Notes: generated from the sequence alone by a model not told the origin. Shown: positions 32,405 to 44,195, numbered from the stretch's first letter. The stretch: DNA of 64,000 bases from Cephalopachus bancanus (GCA_027257055.1 JAPVLO010000133.1:4588001-4652000), one strand, 5' to 3'. Made by a program: numbers and translations.

Positions 32405-35400
32405 TTTAACTAAATTTTTTATTTTGAGATAGTTGTAGATTCATATGCAGTTGTAAGAAATACTACAAAGAAATCCTGCATATCCTTTGCCCCAATGGTA
32501 GCATCTTGCAAAACTGTAGAGGACTATTACAACCGGGAAATGGGCATTGACGCAGTGAAGATCAAGAAAAGTTTCATAAGCACAGGAGCCCTCCGGGGAC
32601 TTTTATAGTCACATACCTCCTTCCCTCCCCCACTCCACCTCTGCCACTCACGCTGGAAACCATTAATCTGTTCTCCAGCTCCACAACTTTGTCATTTCAG
32701 GAGTGTTATATAAATAAAATATACATATAGAATAAGAAAGTCAAAATCTTTTGGGATTTGCCTTCTTCACTCAGCAACTTGAGATTCACCTGAGCTTGTG
32801 TATGAGTAGTTGTTCCTGTTTTCTTGCTGACTAGCATATCATAGTATCAATGTACCAGAGATTAACTGTTCACCCATCAGAAGACATCTGGGTTGTTTCC
32901 AGTTTCTGGCTGTTACAAATAAAGTTGTTATAAACATTCGTGTGCAGGTTTTTGTATGAATGTGTCTTCATTTCTTTAGGATAAATGTCCAGAAATGCAA
33001 AATTTCTGGGTCATATGGTAGTTGTATGTTTAGGTTTATTAAAAAAGTGCTAAACTCCTTTCCAGAGAGACTGTTTCATTTTACATTCTTACCAGCAATG
33101 CATGAGTAGTTCACTTTCTCTGCATGCTCACTAGCATTTGATGTCACGGTTTATAGTTTAACCTTTTCCACACGTATGTAATGATGGGTTATTGTGGTTT
33201 TAATTTGCATTTTCCCAAGGAAAATGATGTTGAACATCTTTTCACATGCTTATTTTCCTTGTGTATATTCTTTTGGGAGAAATGTCTATTCATATTTTGT
33301 GCCTATTTTTGATTGGATTTTTTACTACTGAGTTTTTAATATATTCTGAATACTACTTCTTTGTCAGAATTATGATTTTTCCAGTCTATAGCTTGTCTTT
33401 GTATCCTCTTTACAGAGTCTTTTGCAGAACAAAAGTGTTTAATTTTGATCAGATCTAATTTATCAACTTTCTTTTAATATGTTGTGCTTTGGAATCAAGC
33501 TAATGAAACTTTTCTTAATCCAGTCCTTTCTATGCCTATGTCCCAAAGATTTTCTCCTAAAAGTTTTATGGATTTACATATAAGATCACCATGCATTTTG
33601 AGTCAACTTTTATATAAGGCATAGGATTCAAGTCAACATACTTTTTATTCCCTATATATGCCCAATTGCTTCATTTGTTGAAAAGACTGTGCTTCATTCA
33701 TTGAATTACTTTTGCACATTTGCCAAGAATTAATTGGAAATATTTATGTGGATCTGTCTCTGGGTACTCTATTCCAGGGGTCCCCAACCCCTGGGCCACA
33801 AACTGGTACCAGTCCATGGCCTGGTTAGGAACCATGCTGCACAGCAGGAGTTGGGTGGCAGATGAGTGAGCAGAGCTTCATCAATATTTACAGCCACTCC
33901 CCATCGCTCACATTACTGCCTGAGCTTATCAGGGGCGGTATTAGATTCTCATATGAGAGCGGACCCTATGGTAAATTGTGCATGTGAGGGATCTAGGTTA
34001 CTTGTTCCTTATGAGAATCTAATGGCTGATGATCTGAGGTGGAGCTGAGGCGGTGATGTTATATATTTCATTATATACTACAGTGTAATAATAATAGAAA
34101 TTCAGTGCACAATACATGTAAAATGCTTGAATCATCCCCAAACCATCTCCCCTACCCTCCATTCATAGAAAAATTGTCTTCCATGAAACTGGTCCCTGCT
34201 GTCAAAAAGGTTGGGTACTGTTCCTCTGTTCCATTGATCTATATGTCTAACCCTCTGCCAAGACTGTATGCTTTTGATTCCTGCAGCTGTATCATATCTT
34301 GAAATCAGCTAAATTGAGTCCTCTTACTTTGTTCTTTTTTTTTTTTTAAATGGTGTTAATTACTATAGGGTCTTGCCTTTCAAATAAATGTTAGAATAAG
34401 CTTATCTATGTTTACAAAAACATCTTTCTGGGATTTTGATGGGAATTGCATCAAACCTATAGATCATTTTGGGGAGAATAAATATCATTACTATGTTGAG
34501 TCTTCCAATCTGTGAACATAGTATGCTTCTCCATTTATTTAGGTGTTTTTGATTTTTTTTTTTTTAAATCGGCATTTTGTAATTTTCAGCAAACAGATCC
34601 TAACATGGTTTGTTAGATTTATATCTAAGTATTTTCCTGTTTTTGGAGTGATTGTAAATTTAATTGTTTTTTATTTCCATAAAAGATTAGTACATAAAAA
34701 CTCCTTGTTAGTATATAAAAATGTCATTTTTTTCTGTATGTTGATCTTGTGTCCTGTGACCTTACTAACCTTACCTGTTAATTCTAGGAGGACTTTTTTG
34801 GTAGATTTTTTGATATCTCCCACATAGAGGATCATAACATCTACAAATAGAGACAGTTTTCTTACTTTTCAGTGTGCATGTCTTTTATTTCCTTTTCTGG
34901 CCTTATTTCAGTTACTAGAGTATCAAGTATTACATTGACTAAGAGTAGTGAGAGCAGATATTCTTGCCTTATTCTTGATTTTAGAGAAATATTTAGCTGT
35001 TCACCATGAGGCATTATGTTAGTTATAGGGTTTTTATAGTTTCTATTTATCAAGTTGAGGTGTTTACCCTTTATTTCTAATTTGCTGAGGACTTTGTTTT
35101 TTTATCATGAATGTGTGTTTGATTGTGTCAAGTGTTTTCCTGTGTCAATTGATTATAAAATTTTTCTTTTTTATCTTGTAGATATGATAGTTTACATTAC
35201 TTTTTAAAATGTTGAACCAACTTTGCATGCCTAGAATAAATCCCATTTGGTCATGGTGTATAACTTTTCTATATATATTGTTGGATTTGATTTTCTGATA
35301 TTTTGTTGAGAATCTTTGCTCCTAAGGTCATGAGAGATATTAGTTTATTAGTTTTCTTTGTTTGTATTGTTTTTGTCTGGTTTTTGGTAGCAGATAATGC

Positions 35401-35925
35401 CAGCCTCATAAAATGAGTTGATAAATCTTGCTTTCTCTTCATTTTTGAAAGACATTGTGTAAAATTTATGTTAATTCTTTAAATATTTTATACAATTATC
35501 CAGTGAAAACATCTGGAACCAGAGATTTCTTTTCAGGAAACCCACAGAAGGGCAAAAAAAGAGAAGAAATGGAATAAGAAACAGAAAACAAAAAATAAAA
35601 TAGTAGACTTAAATCCTAACATTTCAATTACCACCTTAAACATGAATGGCCTAATATATTAATTAAAAGGCAGAGACTGGCAGAATGAATTAAATCATGA
35701 CCCAGTTTTATGCTATTTACAAGAAACTAACTTCAAATTCAAGGACAGAGTTAGGTTGAAAGTAAAAGACTAAAAAAAGATACTCTGTGCAAACATTAGC
35801 CACAACAAAAACAAAGGAAGCTATTAACTATCCTACATGTGTATGTACCAAGAAACAAAGAGAAAACAAATTAGAGATTCAAAATATATGTTGCAAAAGC
35901 TGATAGACAGTATTTTTTGTGGTCT
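32405..35925 (-). mobile_element. Old L1 with 5' inversion, split by MER1
   Basis: From 32405 to 35513 this is L1 on the minus strand, from the 3' UTR ('atagttgtagattcatatg', 'gggttgtttccagtttctgg') through ORF2 ('tggttttaatttgcattttc', 'tatgttgagtcttccaatct', 'ccttgcctt'-like and 'aataaatcccatttggtcat'). At about 35515-35530 the orientation flips: 35530-35925 reads on the plus strand as the ORF2 endonuclease part ('accttaaacatgaatggcct', 'ggcagaatgaattaaatc', 'aagaaactaacttcaaattc'). This is the layout left by twin priming. A MER1 at 33775-34220 interrupts it. All frames are broken. Confidence 0.88.
33775..34220 (+). mobile_element. MER1-type hAT-Charlie element in L1
   Basis: Starts CAGGGGTCCCCAACCCCTGG and ends AAAAAGGTTGGGTACTG. 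The internal inverted pair 'ttagattctcatatgagag' / 'ttatgagaatctaatgg' is present. A 150-base AT-rich piece near 34055-34130 ('attatatactacagtgtaat') is longer than in the other two copies and may match MER1A. It lies inside the L1, so it is younger than that L1. Orientation is opposite to the copies at 4944 and 28553. Confidence 0.9.
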
Positions 35926-36914
35926 TGTTTTGAATGAAAATCTGATTTTCAGAGGTCTTACAGTGATATTTTGGTTTGCTTCATTTGTTTGACACCACTG
36001 AAGTTCTCACTGGTCCCTCCTGGTTTGCTTGAATGGGTGGAAGAAACTTGCTCAGGTCAAACTACCCCAGTTGAAGAAGGGAAGGATTAAAAGTGCTTCC
36101 CAGGTCAGCCAAGATCTTGTTTTCCTGTGGTCCTCTTTGCTGGTATCCCCAGCTGGGTGGTGTGTCTGGGTTGGAATGGAAAGTCTCAGGCCCAGCAGGG
36201 AGAGAACTTGGCAGATGCATGGGGTTGCTTGTGGTATGTTTTCCCTTGTAGTTGCCTCTTCTTGTTCTTTATTTCTTTCTTTATTATTATTTTTTTTAAG
36301 TTTTAACTTAGGCAAATTTCTGTTTCTCTCTTATACGGTACACATTTTATTACCAAAGTCTCTCACTGGATTTGAGTTTTAACATGAGAAGTATACAAAT
36401 TAGTAATATGTTTATAAGCATAACCAGAAAGAATGTGTAGGGTTTTTTTTTTTTTTAACCTGTAAAAAGATTTTAAAATAGAAACATTCCCTTTTAGGTG
36501 TTATCAAAGAAAATATCAATATACATTCTAACAAAGGAGGCATTATAAAATTATAGTTTCAGTATTTATTAATTTAGAAGTGATTACTTTTTCCAGCAAG
36601 TCAGGTTCACTAACTTACAAATCAAAGATGTTCATGTTTCAGTGTTGGGAGACAAATTATTTTCTGAGTATTATAAAAAGCAATTTATCAATCTTATATA
36701 AAGATTTAAGTTTTCACCTGATTATAACACTGTTGGGTTAGGCTAAATTAACTTTCTGGGGCTTCATGCACAAATTCATCTATCCTACTAAGGCCCTGAG
36801 CACTGATTATATATCAGGCATTATATTAGGTACTCTGAAAATTTCAGAGATGAATGAAATTACAATCGTTTTAAATTTCAGAGCCAACCTTTCTAGCTAT
36901 ATCTCCTGCCACAT
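35926..36914. other. Non-coding, with a short L2/MIR-like piece
   Basis: The stretch 36795-36860 ('gagcactgattatatatcag', 'cattatattaggtactc') resembles the 'tgccaggcactgtgctaggc' region of L2/MIR. A T run occurs at 36441-36456. The open frame at 36029-36382 has no recognisable domain. Confidence 0.4.
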
Positions 36915-37150
36915 TGTCAGGTGACAATTTCTACACCAGCCACACCACACTCATTGCACACTGGTTTCCAGTCTTTTCATCTTTTCATGGATGCAGCTTT
37001 TGTTCAAACTGTTCCCTCTTTGTAGAAAGCCTTTCCTCCCCATGTTTACCTAGCAAAATCCTTTACCAATTTAAATGACACTTCCTCTGGAAAGATTCCT
37101 CAACCTTCTTAGGCAGACTTAATAACTATCATGAAATTGTTTATCTCTAT
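36915..37150 (+). mobile_element. L2 fragment
   Basis: Words in L2 order: 'agccacaccacactcattgc', 'tgttccctctttgtagaaag', 'cctttcctccccatgtttac', 'tttaaatgacacttcctctg', 'gaaagattcctcaaccttct'. This is the L2 ORF2-end/UTR region in plus orientation, strongly diverged. Confidence 0.75.
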
Positions 37151-37159
37151 ATTAGCAGG

Positions 37160-37950
37160 TGTGTGGTAGTTAATTTTAGGTGCCGACTTCACTGGATTAA
37201 GGGATACCCAGATAGCTGGTAAAACATTATTTCTGGGTATGTCTGAGAGGGTATTTCCAGAAGAGACTGACATTTAAATCACAGACTGAATAAGGAAGCT
37301 TCACCCTCCACCCAATGGAAACACTCTTCAGTCCTACAAGGGTCTGAAAACCAAAAGGCAGAGGAAAGGCGAGTTTGTACTCTCTCCCTTTTCTGGAGCT
37401 GGATGCTCATCATCTCCTGCCCTTGAACATCAGAACTCCTGCCTCTCCAGCCTTTGGATCCAAGATTTGCACCAGTACCCCAGCCCCCCTCTCAGTTCTC
37501 AGGCATTTGGACTTGAACTGAGCCACACTAATGGCTTCCCTGGGTGTCCAGCTTGTAGAAGTCCATGGGGCTTCTAAGCCTCCATATTCCCCTAATAAAT
37601 CCCCTCATATCGCTCTCCTTCTCTGTATATATACATATAAATACGCACACGCATATGTGTACCCACACACACAACATGTATACAGAGGGTGCCAAAAAAG
37701 TATACATTTTAAGAAAGAAAAAAACTGTATTAAAATTGTAATACTAAATATATACTAATAACAAAAGATGAATACAAGTCACATTTGACTTCTGCAATTA
37801 CAAGAGGTGCTCAGAGTGGTTACCACCAGCATCCAGACGCTTCTGATTACAGCAAACTAAAAGTAATACATAGATAACATCATTTAAAAGGTGTATATAT
37901 TTTTCTGGCACCCCCTATTGGTTCTGTTTTTCTGGAGAACCCTAATACAC
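37160..37950 (-). mobile_element. MLT2-type (ERVL) LTR, split by a mariner MITE
   Basis: The plus strand reads 'gtggtagttaattttaggtg', 'gatacccagatagctggtaa', 'ggtatttccagaagagactg', 'aaaaccaaaaggcagaggaa', then 'ctaagcctccatattcccct', and, beyond the MITE, 'ttggttctgtttttctggag' and 'aaccctaatacac'. These are reversed MLT2 LTR words from end to end. Without the 234-base MITE the LTR is about 550 bases. A (TATACA)-like low-complexity tract lies at 37626-37680. Confidence 0.85.
37684..37917. mobile_element. Mariner-type MITE (about 234 bp)
   Basis: Terminal inverted repeats AGAGGGTGCCAAAAAAGTAT (left) and, read in reverse from the right, AGGGGGTGCCAGAAAAATAT. The interior ('caagtcacatttgacttctg', 'aggtgctcagagtggttacc') has no transposase frame. 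It sits in the MLT2 LTR close to TA dinucleotides. The short inverted ends, TA context and G-rich start fit a mariner MITE. The low difference between the two ends suggests it is younger than its host LTR. Confidence 0.8.
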
Positions 37951-39838
37951 AGGTGCAACCATTTATTACACTCTTTTTAATTAATCTCTCCTTACTAATT
38001 AGGGAGTAACTTAAATTGAAGGACTGCTTTACTTTTTTTCCCCCTGTTTTCAGTATCTGGTACAGGGGTGACAAATCATAGGCTCTCTGCATATTTAATT
38101 TATTCATTAAACAAATAATTTTAAGGACATTTGTCCACATAGCTTGAACACAGCACAACTCTAGAGTGCGCCGTTCACATAAGCTATAAACTACTTCAGT
38201 GTTGTTGTACAACCGGATGATAAGATCTGTTTACTGAGCACCTACTGTATGTGACGTACTATCCAGGAATGCAGCAGTGAACAAAACACCTAATGTGCCT
38301 TGAATGAATGAGTTGACAATTGCTTCATCCCTGGGACATTAAATGGAAGAGTGTTTTCTAATTTTGTGAGATTCTGAACAGGTGCTGCCTCCTTGGTGGT
38401 AAACTGAATAAACTATTAAAATTTTTTGTTCTGGCTTTAAGTTGTGTGACTCAGTATAAAAATACTACCCCAGGGGAGTGAGGGCCTAGTAGGAGGCCCA
38501 AGCTTCACCTGCATGCAGCCTACTTGTACCCCACATCTCTATAATAAAATAAAATTTAAAAAAATTCACAGGGCCTAAAATAAAAATGAAAAAAATAATA
38601 AAACCTGAGATGAAATTACCAAACATAAAAAAATACTGTCTCATGCAGATCAGATATTTTTACTGAATACATGACAATGACTTATGTTTCCTAGAATTAA
38701 AAAAAAGACTAATAATTTCATTCCATTAGCTGTCATATGTAGATTTCTTTTTATTTTATGTTCTTAAAAGTCACTCGCCCATTTGTAGAGACCTGAAAAG
38801 TGATCTGATAAAACATAAATAAACATGGCTGATTAGAACCAACAGATTGCACCGCCTGTCATCTAGTGTGTATTGCAGGAATAGGTCAAGTACATTTCAA
38901 ACACATTGCCATTCATTATTTTGAATATGAAATTAAAATTCATTATTGGTTTCAAAACGGAACTACACGCAATCACAAATATGCATTTACCTATCTACAT
39001 CTAAGTATGATTTGTGTTCATAGAAATTATTCTTTGCACTAAATAATACACATTCATAAGCACTCTTGTGGTTCTGTTTCAAGATCAGTAATTAGTTTCC
39101 AATTCAAACAGAAGCCATAGGCTCTCCTTTTGATTTAATTTTATTAATTTCATTTTCCTCAACAGCAACGCATTTGAAAGAAAAAGGCATCAATTAGCCG
39201 TTTCCAACAGGCACAAAATAGGAAACAGGCTCAAAGTGCCATGAGAGAAGTGAAGATAACTCTTCACTTGTGTTTTTTGTTTCCTATTTAGAGATAAATC
39301 TAGACTTTGTGGGACCTGAATTTTATAAAATTTGAGGCATCTTCTTTAAGAAAAAATAATATAAAATTATACACAGATGTAAATATTTATAATGAGAAAA
39401 AGAAATCACAGTAAAATAGTTTTTAAAAACTGACAAACGCTAAAAACAGCTGTAAAAACAATGAAGCAAAAAGCCCAAGATCATATTAACTTCTCAACAT
39501 TTCTCTATAATGTTTTAACTTTTTTTGGTTACCATGCCTTATGATGCTATGTGATGTTATGAAATATATGTTTGGTCTTCATCCTGTTTCCTGGCATGCA
39601 ACTCATAAAATCCTTAGGATCTCCAAAGTGCTGTCTTTTTCTATGCTAATGTGGATGGAGAGCTTCAGGACAGGTATGGTCACTAGAAAGACAAGGGAAT
39701 GATAACAGAGTTAGGACTTACATCCCTACCCCCAACTCTGGGAGGAGTAGAGGGGGTTAACGGTGAAGTTTATCCCAATGGCCAATAGTTTAATCAATCA
39801 TGCCTATGTAATTAGCCACCTGGAAAAACCCAAGAGGA
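37951..39838. other. Repeat-poor stretch with L2 and L1-tail pieces
   Basis: 38220-38310 resembles L2 ('tactgagcacctactgtatg', 'gcagcagtgaacaaaacacc'). 38515-38560 ('cttgtaccccacatctctat', then AATAAAATAAAATTT) resembles the 3' end of the young-type L1 family. From 38680 to 39270 no repeat is visible and the sequence is rich in TAAT and ATTA motifs; it is a candidate conserved non-coding element. Confidence 0.5.
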
Positions 39839-39973
39839 GCCGGGCATGGTGGCTCAAGCCTATAATCCCAGCACTTTGGCAGGAAGAGGTGGGAGGATTG
39901 CCTGAGTTCAGGAGTTCGAGATCAGCCTGGACAACGTGGCAAGACCTTGCTTCTACAAACAAACAAACAAACC
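39839..39973 (+). mobile_element. Free left Alu monomer (FLAM-like)
   Basis: A single left arm: 'gccgggcatggtggctcaag', 'cccagcactttggcaggaag', 'ggagttcgagatcagcctgg', ending in a CAAA tail ('caaacaaacaaacaaacc'). Flanks 'aaacccaagagga' and 'aaaccaagggga' look like an imperfect target-site duplication. No right arm follows, so it is likely an independent monomer. Confidence 0.85.
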
Positions 39974-40591
39974 AAGGGGACAGGGTTTGAAGTGCTTCCA
40001 GGAAGCTGAACACATGAAGACTCCTGGACCATGGTATACACAGGGAAGGCAAGGAAACTCCGTGCCCTTCCTTCAAACCCCATCACACACATCTTCATCC
40101 TTTGTAATATCCTTCATAATAAAGTAGTAAATGTAAGTAAGTGTCTCCCTGAGTTCTGTGAGCCACTCCAGCAAATTAATCAAACCCAACAGGAGGAGGC
40201 CGTGAAAACCTTAACTTGAAGCTGGTCAGTCAGAAGTTCTCAACTTGCAAAGGGTATCTGAAGGGGTGAGAGGACAGTCTTGGGCACCAAGCCCTCAGTC
40301 TGTGGGATCTGGCACTGTCTTCAGGTAGATAGTGTTGGAACTGAATTGCAAGACACCCAGCTGGTGTCGGCTACAGAACTGATGGCCTGCTTGCTGATAG
40401 GGAGAATGCCCTTCCACCCCACACACATGTGGTCAAGGAAGTCTTCTGTGTTGATGATTGTTGTGGTGATGGTGTAAGAGTAGAGAAAGAAATAATTTGA
40501 ACATTTTTCACAGATACAGTGACACTGTGATATTTTTGTCAGAGATAATAGCAACATGATTCAATCTTTCCTTTGCAGGGTTGATCAAAGT
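39974..40591. other. Non-coding, no recognisable element
   Basis: Short open frames only. No repeat or gene recognised. Confidence 0.4.
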
Positions 40592-41360
40592 TTAAGATAT
40601 ACAGGCAACCAACAGACATAAAAAAGTGTTCAGCCTCATTAATCATCAGAAAAATGCAAATCAAAACCACATTGATATACCACCTAATCCCAGTAAGAAT
40701 GGCCATTATTAATAAAACAAACAACAGATGCTGGCAAGGATGCCGAGAAAAAGGAATGCATCTACACTGCTGGTGGGAATGCAAACTAGTGCAGCCTCTT
40801 TGGAAGACAGTGTGGTGATTTATGAAAGAACTAGAGATTGATCTTCCATATGACCCAGCAATTCCCCTATTGGGAATATACCTGGAGGAACTCAAGTCAT
40901 TCTACCAAAAAGATACCTGCACTTGCATATTTGTTGAAACTCTATTCACAATAGCAAAAACATGGAACCAATCATCCTGCCCATCAAAGCTGGACTAGAT
41001 AAAAAAAAATGTGTTACATATATGCAATAGAATATTATGCAGTCATAAAGAAGGATAAACATAAGAACTTCACAGAAATTTGGCTAGATTTCGAGTCTAT
41101 CATACTCAGTGATCTATCACAGAAACAAAGGACAGAGTACCATATGTTCTCACTCATAAGCAGACCTTGAACAATTATTGTAATACGAATTGGCAGTTGT
41201 GGAAAACGGCCAGGGGAGAGGGGGTGGGATTGGCAGTTGAGGGAAACTACCAGGGGAGATAGGGGCACACCTCATCAACAAGGGTACCTGCATAATGAAC
41301 ATTTGTATACCTAACACTGAATTGTACCCCACATCTTTAAAATAAAGATTTTTTAAAAAT
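40592..41360 (+). mobile_element. 5'-truncated young-type L1
   Basis: Runs from ORF2 ('aagatatacaggcaaccaac', 'agcctcattaatcatcagaa', 'acactgctggtgggaatgca', 'tattgggaatatacctggag') to a complete young 3' UTR with two G-rich units (41187 and 41229) and 'gtacccacatcttt'-like end words followed by AAAATAAAGATT. Stop codons and small deletions break ORF2. It is the longest copy of this L1 family in the window. Confidence 0.88.
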
Positions 41361-41840
41361 TGATAGTCAATATGTACAGACACGTTGAAAGGTGGTAGCT
41401 ATAGAAACCTAAAAGAAACTTAGATAATTCTTAGTTTAGTCTTTTTGCCTCAGCGTAACTTTTAGAAAGCATTCAGACATTCTACTGCAGGACAAGCAGC
41501 AGCCTATCCCATACCCCCTTGGCAAATCTCCATCAGATGCAAGACCAGGACAGCCCAACTTTTCAATTCATGGTTTAGCATAATAATCTCTAAGAAACTT
41601 TTAGGTTCCTTGTCAAGGCTGAAGATCAAAGATCACCCTTTTGCTGGTCAAAGTCATAAAAGTAATAAAAAAACCACCTTGGGCCAAGGAGTTTGTGAAT
41701 TGCAAATGTCTGAGTTTGTGAATTGCAAAAGTCTAACAGGTCTCTTACAGGAAAAACCCCTCCAGGCCCAAACTCCCCAAGTTAACCTAGTCAGCCCTTT
41801 GTGACCTAGTGACACAGATAAACACCACCATGGCAGCAAT
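41361..41840. other. Unassigned, possible extended LTR U3
   Basis: Contains a tandem repeat of 23 bases ('gagtttgtgaattgcaaatg' at 41689 and again at 41712). Such repeats are common in U3 enhancers, so the LTR described next may begin near 41400 rather than at 41845. Confidence 0.4.
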
Positions 41841-41844
41841 CATG

Positions 41845-42273
41845 TGACTAACCCACCCATCTGCCAGCTGTACATCACCTGACGTCAGTACCTGTGCTTG
41901 CCTGCCCCTTTGTGAAGATGTGGAGCAGACCACCACCCAATCACCTTAATGATCTTCCCCATCAAAGGGAATGGTTAAAAGGACTCAACCACAAGCAGCC
42001 AGTGGCCATTGCCTTGCTAGACTCTTGGTGTGGCCAAGTGCTCTTTGAGCTATGGCTGTTGCCATGCTTCCTGGCTTTGTCCCCCACCCTCACCTTAGGG
42101 AGGTGAATCTTCTCTCTCCCTTCTCTTTCTCTTTCTAATTTACTTTTAAATAAATCTTTTCTTCTCTCACCTCTTTGTGTGTTGCAATTCTTTGCATTAC
42201 TCAGATCTCTGGGCTACTGGTGCTGCAGCTCTCCTCTTTATCCATTCACCCTCACCCTATCCATTTTCTAACA
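41845..42273 (+). mobile_element. Solo ERV-type LTR
   Basis: The 3' end is clear: TATA-like 'gaatggttaaaaggactc' (41967), AATAAA at 42150, 'ctcacctctttgtgtgttgc', 'attactcagatctctggg', then a C-rich U5 ending TTCTAACA. The match to the LTR at 20222-20585 begins near the polyadenylation signal. If the start is TG at 41845, a 4-bp duplication CATG (41841-41844 and 42274-42277) flanks it. The U3 regions of the two LTRs differ. Confidence 0.65.
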
Positions 42274-42514
42274 CATGTGACTTCCCACACAGACATACTC
42301 ACTTTTTTTTTTAGGGCTGTTACAGGTTTGTGTCTTATAAACAATGAAATTCTGATCAATTGTATTCCCTGTAATTTCTATCAAAAAAGAAAAATCTTGT
42401 GTATTTATACTATATCACTGTGTGTATTTCTAATAGGGCAGAGCTTCCATTCTGACCACGTGAGGGAGAATCTGTGTACAACTTTTCATAGATGATCTTT
42501 GGAAAAATTTTTCA

Positions 42515-42880
42515 TAGGTTAACTTCTGACTCCATCTGCTTCGAACTTGGGAGACTTAAACAACAGACGTTTATTTCTTATAGTTCTGGAGGTTGGGAAC
42601 TCCAAGATCAAGGTGCCAGCTGAGTTGGTTCCTGGTAAAGGCTCTCTTCCTGGCTTTTAGACTGCTGCCTTCTAGCTGTGTCCTTGCATGGTGGAGAGAG
42701 AGCTATAATCTCTCTTCCCCCTCTTATAAGAACACTAATCTCTTTATGAGGGTCTCACCATCATGACTTCATCTAAACCTAATTATCTCTCAAAGGCCTT
42801 ATCTCCAAATACAATCTGAGCTTTACCATATGAGTTTTTTGGGGGAGGGAGGCACGATTTAGTCCACAGAACAGAGTAAC
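42515..42880 (-). mobile_element. MLT1-type (ERVL-MaLR) LTR
   Basis: Reverse of an MLT1 LTR: 'agacttaaacaacagacg', 'tttatttcttatagttctgg', 'tgtccttgcatggtggagag', 'ctcttataagaacactaatc', 'catgacttcatctaaaccta', 'caaaggccttatctccaaat'. Both extreme ends are diverged. No internal sequence adjoins it. Confidence 0.85.
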
Positions 42881-43528
42881 TTAAATCTAAGTTAACTTAG
42901 ATTCTTTTAAATCTATGACTGGAATGCCTGTAGCCCATGGGCTCATTCCTGCTAATGCCAGAAAAGTTCATCTTGACAATTCAATGTAATTCAACTATTT
43001 CTGTTTTCAAACTCAATTTCCTTTGAGTAAGTTCCCGGCCAAAAATCATGATGCCACCTCATCCTTCACCTACTCCTGGTGTTGATCTAAGTTAAAGGAA
43101 GAAGAGGAAAGGGAGGAGAGGGGAGGAAAGAGAGCCCTCTCATTCAGGCTCATGGGTAAGTCAATCAGTGCTCAGTAGTCGTCTGCCCCTGCTGACCTCT
43201 GCTGAGGGGTTTGCTCTTGTTCTGTGTTGGCATTTATGGCTGAGGCCTCCAAGCCCTTGGCCTCATTCATCAGGTTTGTGAGGCCCACCGGAGGCTGTCT
43301 TTTGTCTACAGGATCTTCTCTGCCTTTCTGGACTCTTTCTTTTGCAGGGTTCTGGAACTCATGGCTGATTACTCTTCACTGTGCTTGTAAACTGTGGATT
43401 TATAAGACTCTTTGAAACTTCTCTCAGGCCCATCCAATCAGTTATCATTTTTAGCCAGTTCTTCTCTACTATTCTGGATCTGTGTGAGAAAAGGGGCTTG
43501 CCTATAAGTTTCTCATTTTCCAGCAGAA
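42881..43528. other. Non-coding, no recognisable element
   Basis: Includes a purine-rich run at 43095-43135. Open frames near 43224-43528 have no recognisable domain. Confidence 0.4.
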
Positions 43529-44195
43529 TGAGGGACCCCCCAAAACCCCAGAGATTTATTTATAAAAAATTATGTATTCTTACATGTTTAAACTTCAGTC
43601 ACCTCCCAAGTACTCTCCATTTAATGCAATGCACCTATCTGATGCTTTCTCCACTGCTCAAAATAGGTTTTGAACTCATCCATTTTGATGCCTTTTAGTG
43701 CTTCTGCCGTTTTTGTTTTACCTCTTCCACATTGGCAAAATGTTTCTCTTTGAGGACTTTTTTTCATCCAAGGAAACAAATAAAAAGGTCTCTCAGGGTG
43801 AGATCAGGTGAATAGAGAGGGCGGGGCATGGGGAGTCATGCCCCTTTTGGTCAAAAAATTGCTGAACACTCAGTGCGGTGTGGGCAGGTGCACTCATAAA
43901 TCACCCATCATGAAATGGGCAAACGAGTTGAAAGAATTTCCCAAAAAAGAGTAAACGTGAAAAATTTAAGAATTATAACTTCTTCTGGCAACAATGATGA
44001 CAATAACAAGAACAAATAAACAATCCAAGCTTAAAAAAAAATTAACTGAAGCCGAACACAGCCTCCCACAACAACACTAGCTGGTCCACTGATGCCAATG
44101 GTTTCCTAGAAGACTACTAACCTAGTGGGGGAGGGCTGTACTCCCAGGGGCCTGCCCTCCAAAAGATCATTCTGGTTTTTTGGGGTGCCCCCTCA
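43529..44195 (-). mobile_element. Internally deleted mariner element
   Basis: Inverted ends TGAGGGACCCCCCAAAACCC (left) and, in reverse from the right, TGAGGGGGCACCCCAAAAAA. On the minus strand about 43600-43930 encodes mariner transposase pieces in broken frames: a 'SVQQFLTKRGM'-like stretch, a 'PSLFTSDL'-like remnant of the catalytic SPDL region, then 'FPWMKKVLKEKHFANVEEVK' and 'FKTYFEQWRKHQIGALH'. The N-terminal half is missing. At 667 bp it is about half the usual 1.3 kb. It is a different lineage from the composite at 23713, judged by its ends. Confidence 0.85.

Noticed and set aside
36029..36382. A 117-codon open frame with a hydrophobic C-terminus
   Set aside because: No domain, no splice context and no family resemblance; the hydrophobic end comes from a T-rich tract.
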